From an uncultured SAR324 cluster bacterium (GTDB lineage: Bacteria; SAR324; NAC60-12), in contig CACFAY010000014.1 in NCBI GenBank assembly GCA_902564345.1, positions 1-34,531 on the forward strand: a stretch of DNA of 34,531 nucleotides, in the 5' to 3' direction. This document shows, piece by piece, positions 26,729 to 34,140 of this stretch. A model generated the notes under the pieces. That model ran no database searches. It worked only from the letters and a program-made list of their open reading frames with translations, and had not been told where the DNA came from. The stretch's first letter is position 1; every line of letters starts with the position of its first letter. Both the position numbers and the translations under genes were made by a program.

Positions 26729-28333
26729 ATGCGCGTCAACACAAACTCTGCTTCAATTACTTCATTGCGGCATTTAAGTAACACTGTAGAAAAAACAAAC
26801 AAGAATCTTGAACGTCTTTCTTCAGGCTATAGCATAAATTCTGCTGCAGATGGGCCAGCTGAGCTGATGATATCTGAGCAAATGAGAACTCAGATTTCTG
26901 GAATTAATCAGGCTGTTAAGAATTCAGAAACGTCGATTTCTATGGTTCAAACAGCTGAGGGTGTATTGAGTGAAGTAAGTTCCATGTTGATCAGCATGAG
27001 ACAATTGGCTTTGCATGCTGCTAACGAAGGAGCTGCTGAAGAAAAAATGCTCCAAGCAGATCAGATGGAAATAGAAGAACTCCTTGAAACAGTAGACAGG
27101 ATTGCAGGTTCAACTATGTTTGGCACAAAATCACTTTTTAACGGGAGCAATGAAGTTAACGGAGTGGCTATTGGGGCAGGTCTAACATTTATTGATGCTT
27201 CTCCTCAGACAAAACCAAGTCCTTCAAAGCAAGGATATAAAATAAACATTGAACAAGCAGCTACAAGACCAGGAGTTCTCTCAACACGAATGATTTCAAT
27301 GGAAGAAATAGCAAATGGCGTATCGTTTGTTATTAAAGAAGATAATAGAATTCTCAATATGGATACAAATACGGAGAAAGATCTAAAAGAAAATCTAATA
27401 CAATTAAGATACAACCATGAAAGAGATCCCTTGAGGTTTACAAGGGAAGAAACAGAGAAAAGAATGGCTCACATTGTTGCTCAGTCACTTCAGAAAAAAG
27501 CTGATACAAACGGACTCGATGTGGAGGTATTTATTAATGATTCTGGCATGTTGACGGTAATGCATAAGCATCACGGGAGCAAACCTAATTTTGGAATTTC
27601 TACAAATATTACAGGATTATTTGGTGAGCAGGCAGGTACAGTAAAACTATCAAGTGGAGGCCAGGATGTCAGTGGAGTTATTGATGGAGAAATTGCTTTT
27701 GGACAAGGACAATACTTGTATGGACCAAAAGGATCTAGAACAGATGGTCTAATTGTAAGATATGACAAAGAACTTGGGAATAAGATTGTTGATATCAAAG
27801 ATGAACAAGGCAGAGTTGTTGGTCAAAGAGTAGTTCAACAAACATATCAAGATCTAGTAGGAGCTGCTGTTGAGGGATATGTACATGTTACACAAAATGC
27901 TCTTGTTTTTCAAATTGGGCCAAATCACAAACAGACTGTAGCTTTTTCAGCTGGAGATCTTCGTACAGAACAATTAGCACGTGATGTAGATAACGAAAGT
28001 GGTTTCAGCAGTTTATCTGATATTGACGTTACAGACAGTGATAGTGCTCAAGACTCGATAAAATTAATTGACGAGGCTATTCAAGAAATAGCTGTCCTGA
28101 GAGGAGAAATGGGTTCATTCCAAAGAAACTCACTGGAATCGAACCTTAGAAACCTGCGAGTATCAGGAGAAAACCTTATGAATGCAGAATCAATAATACG
28201 AGATTCTGATATGGCGGCTGAAATGAGCGACTTTACAAAAAACCAGATAATGGTCGCTTCTGGTACTGCTATGGCAGCACAAGCCAACCAGATACCAAAA
28301 TCAGTATTACAACTGATTAGTAAAGCTGCTTAA
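26729..28333 (+). CDS. Flagellin 1 (large form, 534 residues)
   Basis: Flagellin is secreted through the flagellar type III system and polymerises into the filament. The conserved N-terminal D0/D1 coiled coil covers about 1-140 with NLERLSSGYSINSAADGPAE (26-45) and the QTAEGVLSEV heptads. The C-terminal D1/D0 part (about 440-534) has SLESNLRNL, SIIRDSDMAAEMSDFTKNQI and TAMAAQANQIPKSVLQLI. The central D2/D3 region carries GGQDVSGVIDGE (310-321). Compared with flagellins 3 and 4 it has an insertion of about 25 residues at 347-375 (lysine/glutamine-rich). No cysteine is present. AAAGGAGG (26716-26723) is an optimal Shine-Dalgarno 5 nt before the ATG, suggesting high expression. Confidence 0.95.
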   Translation: MRVNTNSASITSLRHLSNTVEKTNKNLERLSSGYSINSAADGPAELMISEQMRTQISGINQAVKNSETSISMVQTAEGVLSEVSSMLISMRQLALHAANEGAAEEKMLQADQMEIEELLETVDRIAGSTMFGTKSLFNGSNEVNGVAIGAGLTFIDASPQTKPSPSKQGYKINIEQAATRPGVLSTRMISMEEIANGVSFVIKEDNRILNMDTNTEKDLKENLIQLRYNHERDPLRFTREETEKRMAHIVAQSLQKKADTNGLDVEVFINDSGMLTVMHKHHGSKPNFGISTNITGLFGEQAGTVKLSSGGQDVSGVIDGEIAFGQGQYLYGPKGSRTDGLIVRYDKELGNKIVDIKDEQGRVVGQRVVQQTYQDLVGAAVEGYVHVTQNALVFQIGPNHKQTVAFSAGDLRTEQLARDVDNESGFSSLSDIDVTDSDSAQDSIKLIDEAIQEIAVLRGEMGSFQRNSLESNLRNLRVSGENLMNAESIIRDSDMAAEMSDFTKNQIMVASGTAMAAQANQIPKSVLQLISKAA

Positions 28334-28344
28334 AACCAATTTAC

Positions 28345-28386
28345 GGTTAAAGGTTCAAGATTCATGATTCAAGGTTAAAGGTCCTG
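28345..28386. repeat. Degenerate heptanucleotide tandem repeat after flagellin 1
   Basis: Starting at 28345 the sequence reads as six consecutive 7-mers: GGTTAAA, GGTTCAA, GATTCAT, GATTCAA, GGTTAAA, then the degraded GGTCCTG. Units one and five are identical. It begins 12 bp after the flagellin 1 stop. Such heptamer arrays are typical of short-sequence-repeat expansion in intergenic DNA. The adjacent 28384-28420 has a further loose GAGCCT(A/T)GCC duplication. Confidence 0.6.
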
Positions 28387-28453
28387 AGCCTAGCCCTTAT
28401 CTTGTTTCTTGAGCCTTGCCGATTAATTTGGGAAATATAAAAAATGTTTCTCT

Positions 28454-28480
28454 AAATTGCTGATTAAATTAAAGCAATTT
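28454..28480 (+). terminator. Candidate flagellin 1 terminator hairpin
   Basis: AAATTGCT (28454-28461) pairs with AGCAATTT (28473-28480) across an 11-nt loop, followed by TGTGAATC and a short T-tract. It lies 120 bp after the flagellin 1 stop. The stem is AT-rich and the T-tract is short, so termination would be partial. Confidence 0.35.
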
Positions 28481-28536
28481 TGTGAATCATTTTCAAGTTA
28501 AGTATTAAAATTATTATATGTTTTGTCCTTTGGAAA

Positions 28537-28566
28537 AGAAACGACATTTTTTTAAATGTCTTTTCT
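28537..28566 (+). promoter_or_regulatory. 13-position leader hairpin before flagellin-like gene 2
   Basis: AGAAA-C-GACATTT (28537-28549) pairs with AAATGTC-T-TTTCT (28554-28566) around TTTT: 12 base pairs with one C/T mismatch. It ends 32 bp before the gene 2 start and 21 bp before its ribosome-binding site, so it would be in the 5' leader. With a T-rich descending arm it could also act as a terminator. Confidence 0.4.
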
Positions 28567-28598
28567 AGCAGATAGGAATGTTTAATTAAAGAGGAAAT

Positions 28599-30056
28599 AT
28601 GTCTATAAATATTAAATCTAATTTTGGTCCAACCACAAAATCATTAGGTGAACAGGGTGCATTTAGAAATGCTATGTATCACAGTGATAAAGATAATAAG
28701 AGAGAAAATAATAAACAAGTAAGTAAAACAAATGTTAAAGATCAAAACACAATACAAAATATTAAAAGTGAAGATTTAAGACTTTTGTCTGCAAAAATTC
28801 AGGGAGAACTTACTAATGTCGAAGAACAAATGAGTATTGCTCAAACTGCTGGAAAAGCTTTGATAGAAGTTGAAAAATATCTATTTGAGATAAATGAATT
28901 GCTTTTAATTTTAGGCAATGAAACATCATGCAATTCGGCAATGAGAGAAGCAGACCAACAAGAACTAGAAGAGTTGATTGGTCAAATTAACAAAGTGGCA
29001 GATGAAACTAGTTACAGACATAAACCACTACTTGACGGCAGTCACGGTGTGCGTGGGGTTGTTAATGGCAAACATTTGGAATTTATTGATATGCTTCCAG
29101 ATTCAAAAACATCCCCGCTTAAGGGTTATGAAATATATGTAGAACAACAGTCTAAAAGATCTGAAATTTGTGGGCAAATACCACTTACTCAGAATATGGT
29201 TGATAATCAAGAAATATTAACTATAGAAGAAAATGGGATTTTAAACAGATATATTGCTAAAAGTGGGGATACTGTGGATGATACTTTTAACCATCTTGCT
29301 ATGTGGATTTGCGAATTAGAGATGCCAATTGAAATAGTAAAAAATGAAAATAATATATTGCATATCAGACACTTACAATATGGCAGTGACTACAATTTCA
29401 GGGCATCAAGTAGCACAGCAGGAGTAATTTCATTAGAGAGTGATAAACTAACATATGCTACACCAGGATGCAATGTAATGGGTACTATCAACAGCATAAA
29501 GTGCATTGGACATGGACAATTCTTAACAGTTCCTAAAGATGAGGAAGATATCGGAGGTTTAACCGTAAGATATACAGGTAATGAATTACCACCAGAATGC
29601 TTTGCAGGTATTGTATCTGTTGTACAGAATGGCTTTAAATTCATCAAAGGAAACAGTAATTATCAATCTAACCAACTAAGTCTGAGGAATTTTCATGCTT
29701 CATACCTTGGTATGGAGACTGAAAATGTTTCTGGATTTAAATCTTTGCAGAATATAAATGTTTTGAGTCCACAAAAAGTTAAAGACTCAATAATAGTGCT
29801 CAAAAAAAGCTTAAGTGAAGTAACAGAAGTCAAAGATAAAATAGAGTCTGTCTGTTATTCAATTATAAGAGAACAAATGAGGGAATTACAGGTAAAATTT
29901 GGTCAAAAGTTATTAACTAGCCAAATTCCTGATCATGATGATAATGTGCAGGCCTTAGCTAAAAAAACTAAAAGCAAGATAACACAAGACACATTCGAGT
30001 CTTCTAAGGCACAAGCACATCAGAATCAGGGCAATGTTCTATCATTATTGAAATAA
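28599..30056 (+). CDS. Highly divergent flagellin-like protein with seven cysteines (flagellin-like 2)
   Basis: The 485-residue protein aligns with the neighbouring flagellins through the D1 helix (IAQTAGKALIEVEKYLFEI, 80-98; ADQQELEELIGQI, 118-130), the D2 core (GYEIYVEQQ, 176-184; IPLTQNMVD; CNVMGTINSIKCIGHGQFL, 291-309; GLTVRYTGNELPPECFAGIV) and a faint C-terminal tail (FESSKAQAHQNQGNVLSLLK). The canonical N-terminal D0 start (LRINHN...) and ERLSSG...ADxPA block are replaced by a polar, lysine/asparagine-rich segment (20-55). Cysteines are at 111, 191, 238, 291, 302, 334 and 419, whereas the other three paralogues have none. AAAGAGG precedes the ATG by 4 nt. The frame is intact, so it is either a repurposed relative or an early decaying copy. 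Normal filament assembly is doubtful. Confidence 0.8.
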   Translation: MSINIKSNFGPTTKSLGEQGAFRNAMYHSDKDNKRENNKQVSKTNVKDQNTIQNIKSEDLRLLSAKIQGELTNVEEQMSIAQTAGKALIEVEKYLFEINELLLILGNETSCNSAMREADQQELEELIGQINKVADETSYRHKPLLDGSHGVRGVVNGKHLEFIDMLPDSKTSPLKGYEIYVEQQSKRSEICGQIPLTQNMVDNQEILTIEENGILNRYIAKSGDTVDDTFNHLAMWICELEMPIEIVKNENNILHIRHLQYGSDYNFRASSSTAGVISLESDKLTYATPGCNVMGTINSIKCIGHGQFLTVPKDEEDIGGLTVRYTGNELPPECFAGIVSVVQNGFKFIKGNSNYQSNQLSLRNFHASYLGMETENVSGFKSLQNINVLSPQKVKDSIIVLKKSLSEVTEVKDKIESVCYSIIREQMRELQVKFGQKLLTSQIPDHDDNVQALAKKTKSKITQDTFESSKAQAHQNQGNVLSLLK

Positions 30057-30157
30057 TATTGTATCGAGAAGATAACTAAAATAACTAAACTGTAGGTCAA
30101 AAGGCTGACAGGCAGAAATTAAAAATATTAATTTATACAGAATAATAAATGTATTAA

Positions 30158-30182
30158 TTTTGTAATATAAATATTATTTTTA
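30158..30182 (+). promoter_or_regulatory. Shared flagellin upstream motif, copy 2 (TTTTGTAATA type)
   Basis: TTTTGTAATATAAATATTAT followed by TTTTA lies about 200 bp before flagellin 3. It matches copy 1 in 19 of the first 20 bases and copy 3 in the first 17. It lies upstream of the triple-hairpin leader at 30208-30295. Confidence 0.45.
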
Positions 30183-30207
30183 TTAATACATATTGTATAA
30201 ATTAAGA

Positions 30208-30295
30208 TACATAAGCAACTAAATCAGCTGCTTATGTAAAAAGTATTTCGTTGATTTCTTAAAAGTTAACGAAATAAGTCGTTAATTTAACGACT
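30208..30295 (+). promoter_or_regulatory. Triple-hairpin leader element before flagellin 3
   Basis: Three perfect inverted repeats stand side by side: TACATAAGCA/TGCTTATGTA (30208-30217 with 30229-30238, 10 bp), TATTTCGTT/AACGAAATA (30244-30252 with 30268-30276, 9 bp) and AGTCGTTAA/TTAACGACT (30277-30285 with 30287-30295; as RNA a 7-bp stem and 5-nt loop). The train ends 83 bp before the flagellin 3 start. Three perfect stems in 88 bp exceed chance. It could be a structured 5' leader, a cis-regulatory RNA or an insulating terminator array. Confidence 0.5.
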
Positions 30296-30362
30296 AAACG
30301 ACAATGTTGAAACCAGGAAGGTAAAGACTTGCTCGTTAAATTAAGTTCATCATCAATCATCT

Positions 30363-30375
30363 AAAAAAGGGGGGG
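30363..30375 (+). promoter_or_regulatory. Unusual A6G7 ribosome-binding site of flagellin 3
   Basis: The region before the flagellin 3 ATG is six A followed by seven G (30369-30375), then CTT and the start codon. The G7 run replaces a normal AGGAGG. A pure G7 tract is rare in AT-rich DNA and prone to slippage; gain or loss of a base would change the spacing to the start without affecting the frame. Confidence 0.6.
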
Positions 30376-30378
30376 CTT

Positions 30379-31845
30379 ATGCCTTTACGAATAAATCATA
30401 ATGTTAGTGCGATAAATGCGCACAGGAATCTTATAAGAAATACTGAGGTTCAAGACAAAAATTTGGAACGGCTTTCATCAGGATTAAAAATAAATCGTGG
30501 AGCTGATTCACCCGCTGGACTGATCATCTCAGAAAGGATGAGAGCACAAATTGCGGGACTTAAACAGGCTATAGATAACACTGAAACAGGAATAACAATG
30601 TTGCAAACCGCTGAAGGAGGCTTAGACGAAGTAAATCGTGCACTGATTAATGCCCGGCAGCTTGCTGTAAGTTCAGCTAATGAAGCTGTTAATGACGAAG
30701 CTATGCTGGCTGCGAATCAGGCAGAATTAGATAATGTAATGCGGACAATTGACAGAATTGCCAAGATCGCAAATTATGGAAACAAAGCAATTCTTGATGG
30801 CAGCATGGGAGCAAACGGAGTCACGCAAGGCGACTACCTTGAGTTCGTCAGCGCAAATGAAAATACTAAATCATCTCCAGTAGGAGGGTACCAGATAGAA
30901 ATAAAGGAAGCTGCAACTCGTTCATCAGTACAAGGTGCTGTTCCATTGACACAGGCAATGATTGACGCTGGAGAACAGCTTACTTTTTCAGAAGGTGGAA
31001 TCAAACTAAATTTTGAAACTAAAGCAGGAGAAAACGTTGAAACCACTCTAAACAGACTGGATAAAGCAATAATTCATTCTGGAATGAATATTGAGATTGT
31101 TCGTACTCCAGGTAGTGCGGCTAATCCTCTTGCTCCTCAATTATTGAGATTCAGACATAAAGAGTATGGGAGTGAGCATTCATTTCAAGTTGCCAGTAAT
31201 ACCGCAGGATTATTATCATCGCGAATAAATACACCTGACACTATAAAAAATGGAGTGGACGTTTCCGGATTCATTGGAGGAGAGTTAGGACTTGGAAGAG
31301 GACAGATTCTCACTGGAAGTGTGCCAACAAAAGTTTCAGGGTTAAAAATTCGATACAACGGAGAATCTGCGCCACCACCTGGAACTAATGCAGGCACCGT
31401 TACGGTTTCTCAAAATTCTTTGACATTTCATGTTGGACCTAATCCAGAGCAATCAACTAGCTTCTCATTAAGAAGTGTTAATAGTAAAAAACTTGGTAAT
31501 GGGATCCAGAATGATTCAGGTTATCGTTCATTAAACGATATTGAAATATCCGAAGCTGGCAAAGCTCAAGATGCAATTAGAATCATAGATAAAGCAATAG
31601 AAGAAATTACAACAGCCAGAGGAGAAATGGGAGCATTTCAGAAGAATGATCTAGGAAGTAACCTTAATTATTTAAGACATGCTCATGAAAATGTAACAAA
31701 CGCAGAATCAATTATTCGTGATGCAGATATGGCTGAAGAGATGTCAGAATACGCACGAAATCAAATTTTAGTAGAGTCCAGTACAGCAATGCTGGCTCAG
31801 GCAAATCAGACACCAATGGCCGTTTTAAAATTAATAAACGGCTAA
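30379..31845 (+). CDS. Flagellin 3
   Basis: This 488-residue flagellin has the canonical D0 N-terminus MPLRINHNVSAINAHRNL, then NLERLSSGLKINRGADSPAG and SERMRAQIAGLKQA in D1. The C-terminal D1/D0 part has GEMGAFQKNDLGSNLNYLRH, ESIIRDADMAEEMSEYARNQ and STAMLAQANQTPMAVLKLI. The middle D2/D3 domain has the GVDVSGFIGGELGLGRGQ motif and a proline-rich turn ESAPPPGTNAG where flagellin 1 has its insertion. No cysteine is present. It is closest to flagellin 4 and should be a filament subunit. Translation would initiate at the unusual A6G7 site. The long spacer and hairpin train before it suggest separate transcription. Confidence 0.95.
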   Translation: MPLRINHNVSAINAHRNLIRNTEVQDKNLERLSSGLKINRGADSPAGLIISERMRAQIAGLKQAIDNTETGITMLQTAEGGLDEVNRALINARQLAVSSANEAVNDEAMLAANQAELDNVMRTIDRIAKIANYGNKAILDGSMGANGVTQGDYLEFVSANENTKSSPVGGYQIEIKEAATRSSVQGAVPLTQAMIDAGEQLTFSEGGIKLNFETKAGENVETTLNRLDKAIIHSGMNIEIVRTPGSAANPLAPQLLRFRHKEYGSEHSFQVASNTAGLLSSRINTPDTIKNGVDVSGFIGGELGLGRGQILTGSVPTKVSGLKIRYNGESAPPPGTNAGTVTVSQNSLTFHVGPNPEQSTSFSLRSVNSKKLGNGIQNDSGYRSLNDIEISEAGKAQDAIRIIDKAIEEITTARGEMGAFQKNDLGSNLNYLRHAHENVTNAESIIRDADMAEEMSEYARNQILVESSTAMLAQANQTPMAVLKLING

Positions 31846-31858
31846 GTAAATGATTCTT

Positions 31859-31936
31859 ATTCGTCTGAACCCCAGATGAATTTGATGATGATAACTTAGC
31901 ATTTCGCTGAAATTATGGATGATTTCAGCGAAAAGC
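31859..31936 (+). terminator. Double-hairpin 3' element after flagellin 3
   Basis: The first stem pairs 31859-31867 with 31873-31881 (9 bp, one G-U) around AACCC, starting 13 bp after the stop. The second is a perfect 12-bp stem TTTCGCTGAAAT/ATTTCAGCGAAA (31902-31913 with 31922-31933), extended by two GC pairs beyond an A/A mismatch to 31899-31936. No long T-tract follows, so this may stabilise the 3' end rather than terminate by itself. Confidence 0.5.
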
Positions 31937-31963
31937 AGTTAATCATGCCTTTAAAATAACTTA

Positions 31964-32020
31964 TCGTATTTGTGAACACAGCCAGTTATTTTTAAATACT
32001 GACTGTGCCCAGAAATACGA
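31964..32020 (+). ncRNA. 57-nt imperfect palindrome (third hairpin after flagellin 3)
   Basis: TCGTATTT (31964-31971) pairs with AAATACGA (32013-32020). After a symmetric 5/5 internal loop, CACAG-C-CAGT (31977-31986) pairs with ACTG-A-CTGTG (31998-32007) with one mismatch, closing an 11-nt loop. The layout of an outer 8-bp stem, internal loop and inner 9-bp stem is RNA-like. It could be the 3' end of the flagellin 3 mRNA or a separate small RNA. Confidence 0.35.
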
Positions 32021-32301
32021 ATGTTATATTTATCTTAGAATTTTTAAAAAAATATCATGCTAATGGTAAAGCTTAAATCCATCTATATTTATTTGAATGG
32101 TATACACTCATTTATTTTATAGCATATATAAGTATTTATATTAGTTAAGATGAGTTTAAATTATTTATTATTTTTTCTAAATTAATCCTATGTTTTGGAA
32201 TTAAAAAAATAATTTGACTTATCAGACAAATTTATTAGTTCGAAATGATCTTAATTAGATCATAGATTTTAAGTATTAATTTGATAGATTAGAAAACAAA
32301 T

Positions 32302-32332
32302 TTTTGTAATATAAATATATTTTATATTACAA
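32302..32332 (+). promoter_or_regulatory. Shared flagellin upstream motif, copy 3, extended to a perfect 12-bp palindrome
   Basis: The motif TTTTGTAATATAAATAT (32302-32318) is here part of a perfect inverted repeat: TTGTAATATAAA (32304-32315) and TTTATATTACAA (32321-32332) with a TATAT centre. It is about 275 bp before flagellin 4. Copies 1 and 2 keep the left arm but have a degenerate right arm. A symmetric site of this kind suits a dimeric regulator. Confidence 0.5.
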
Positions 32333-32463
32333 CGTTTCCAAAACATTAACTTAATATCACGTTGAATTGTAAAGTTTAATATTTGATATTTTCTTTCTGT
32401 AAGAATAATTCAATAAAAGTTATTTATAGAATTATATCAAATATAAAAAATAAGTTTTTAAAG

Positions 32464-32578
32464 ACTGATTTGGGAATACTCCCACTCAGTTTAATTTGGC
32501 TCTTATTTAACAATAAGAGCTATTGTTTTCAATACATGGAGGTATTGATATTAAATTTGAATCTCACAAGAAGTGAGA
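32464..32578 (+). promoter_or_regulatory. Four-hairpin leader element before flagellin 4
   Basis: Four stems follow one another: ACTGA..TGGGA/TCCCA..TCAGT (32464-32490); TGGCTCTTATT/AATAAGAGCTA (32497-32522, 11 bp with one G-U, loop TAAC), followed by TTGTTTTC; TCAATAC/GTATTGA (32529-32548); and TCTCAC/GTGAGA (32562-32578). The last ends 18 bp before the GGAGG site of flagellin 4. The second looks like an intrinsic terminator inside the leader. The set may be a regulatory leader RNA, an attenuator or insulation from upstream transcription. Confidence 0.5.
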
Positions 32579-32606
32579 CTCATTAACTATAATCACGGAG
32601 GACAAA

Positions 32607-34070
32607 ATGTCTTTAAGAATAAATCATAATACGAGTTCTTTAAACTCACTAAGGAATGTAATTCAAAATAGTAACGCGCAGTCAAAAACTATGGAGAAAC
32701 TTTCTTCAGGCTTAAAAATAAATCGTGGTGCTGATGGGCCAGCACAATTGCAAATATCAGAAAATCTGCGTGCTCAAACTGCAGGTTTGAGCCAGGCGAT
32801 TGACAATTCAGAAACAGCAGTTTCACTTATGCAAACTGCTGAAGCAGCACTTGATGAAGTAAATCGTGCTCTAGTTCAGGCACGTCAGGTTGCTGTGCAT
32901 GCTGGTAATGAAGGTACCAATGATCCTTCAATGCTTGCCGCTGATCAGGAAGAAATAAATAATATTCTTGAACAAATTGATCGAATTGCCTCAAGCACGC
33001 AGTATGGACACAATAACTTACTAGATGGAAGCCGGTCAGGTAATGGAGTTGCCACAGGTGACCATTTGGAATTCCTTAGTGCAGGGACTGAGGCACATTC
33101 ATCTAAACCTGGTGGCTACGGTATTATAATCCAGAGGGCGGCAAGCCGTGCAGTTCATAGTGGTTCAGTAGCCTTAAATCAAGCAATCATTGACTCAGGA
33201 GAGCAGATTACAATTTCAGAGGGAGGACGTACTGTTAACTTTCTCACTAAAAAAGGTACAACAGTAGAGCAGACTCTTAACGATCTTTCAGTGGCAATTA
33301 AAGATGCAGGATTAAATATAGATGTGATTCGGCCTTACCCGCCACAAACAAATTCGACTGCACCACAAATCCTTACATTTAGACATAAAGAATTTGGTAA
33401 AGAGCACACATTCCAAGTTGCTAGCAATACTTCTGGACTGGTTTCGAATAGGAGTAATGTCCCATTTCTTGTAGAAAACGGAGTTGATGTAGTTGGTGAA
33501 ATTGGTGGAGAACAAACCATCGGCCGTGGTCAGGTTTTGATGGGTGCTCCAGGTGCTAAAACTACGGAGGGTATAAAAGTAAGTTATACAGGAGAAACTG
33601 CTCCTCCAGGAGGTTTTGCCGGGACACTTACTTTTTCCCAAAATTCATTAACTTTCCAAGTCGGTGCAAATCCTCATCAGTTTTCAGAGTTTTCATTAAG
33701 CAGTATGAAAACGAATGATTTAGGTAGAGGTGAAAAAAATGATTCAGGATTTAAATCATTAAGAGAAATTAGTGTTATGAACTCTGATAAGGCGCAAGAT
33801 GCAATGCGTATTATAGATAAAGCAATTCAGGATGTTACAAGTAATAGAGGAGAATTAGGTGCTTTTCAAAGAAATAATCTAGAAAGTAATCTTAACTACC
33901 TTAGGATAGCTCATGAAAACGCAGTGAGCTCTGAATCTGTAATTAGAGATGCTGATATTGCCGAAGAAATGGCTAAATTTACTAGAGATCAAATAATGGT
34001 TGAGGCAAGCACTTCTATGCTTGCACAAGCAAATCAGAACTCTATGACAGTATTAAAATTACTTCAGTAA
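32607..34070 (+). CDS. Flagellin 4
   Basis: This 487-residue flagellin starts MSLRINHNTSSLNSLRNV, then KLSSGLKINRGADGPAQ and SENLRAQTAGLSQA in D1. Its C-terminal D1/D0 helix region has GELGAFQRNNLESNLNYLR, ESVIRDADIAEEMAKFTRDQ and STSMLAQANQNSMTVLKLLQ. The middle domain carries GVDVVGEIGGEQTIGRGQ and the TAPPGGFAGTLTFSQNSLTF element shared with flagellin 3. No cysteine is present. GGAGG (32597-32601) lies 5 nt before the ATG. It is followed by a strong intrinsic terminator and preceded by 761 bp without a gene, so it is very probably a single-gene transcript. Confidence 0.95.
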   Translation: MSLRINHNTSSLNSLRNVIQNSNAQSKTMEKLSSGLKINRGADGPAQLQISENLRAQTAGLSQAIDNSETAVSLMQTAEAALDEVNRALVQARQVAVHAGNEGTNDPSMLAADQEEINNILEQIDRIASSTQYGHNNLLDGSRSGNGVATGDHLEFLSAGTEAHSSKPGGYGIIIQRAASRAVHSGSVALNQAIIDSGEQITISEGGRTVNFLTKKGTTVEQTLNDLSVAIKDAGLNIDVIRPYPPQTNSTAPQILTFRHKEFGKEHTFQVASNTSGLVSNRSNVPFLVENGVDVVGEIGGEQTIGRGQVLMGAPGAKTTEGIKVSYTGETAPPGGFAGTLTFSQNSLTFQVGANPHQFSEFSLSSMKTNDLGRGEKNDSGFKSLREISVMNSDKAQDAMRIIDKAIQDVTSNRGELGAFQRNNLESNLNYLRIAHENAVSSESVIRDADIAEEMAKFTRDQIMVEASTSMLAQANQNSMTVLKLLQ

Positions 34071-34091
34071 TTATTTTACATAAATTGTAAG

Positions 34092-34140
34092 TGTAGAGTC
34101 TGTACTTAATTAATTAATGTATAGACTCTACAATCTTTTA
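34092..34140 (+). terminator. Strong intrinsic terminator of flagellin 4
   Basis: TGTAGAGTCTGTAC (34092-34105) pairs with GTATAGACTCTACA (34119-34132): a 14-bp stem with one G-U pair, closing a 13-nt AT loop, then ATCTTTTA. It begins 21 bp after the stop. It is the clearest terminator in the window. Confidence 0.7.

Noticed and set aside
28418-28425. GCCGATTA resembling a sigma-28 -10 box before gene 2
   Set aside because: No TAAA -35 at the right distance, and the sequence lies within a local GCC duplication.
32383-32586. 67-codon plus-strand ORF in the flagellin 4 leader
   Set aside because: It overlaps the hairpin train, has no ribosome-binding site, and its composition is typical of translated AT-rich spacer.
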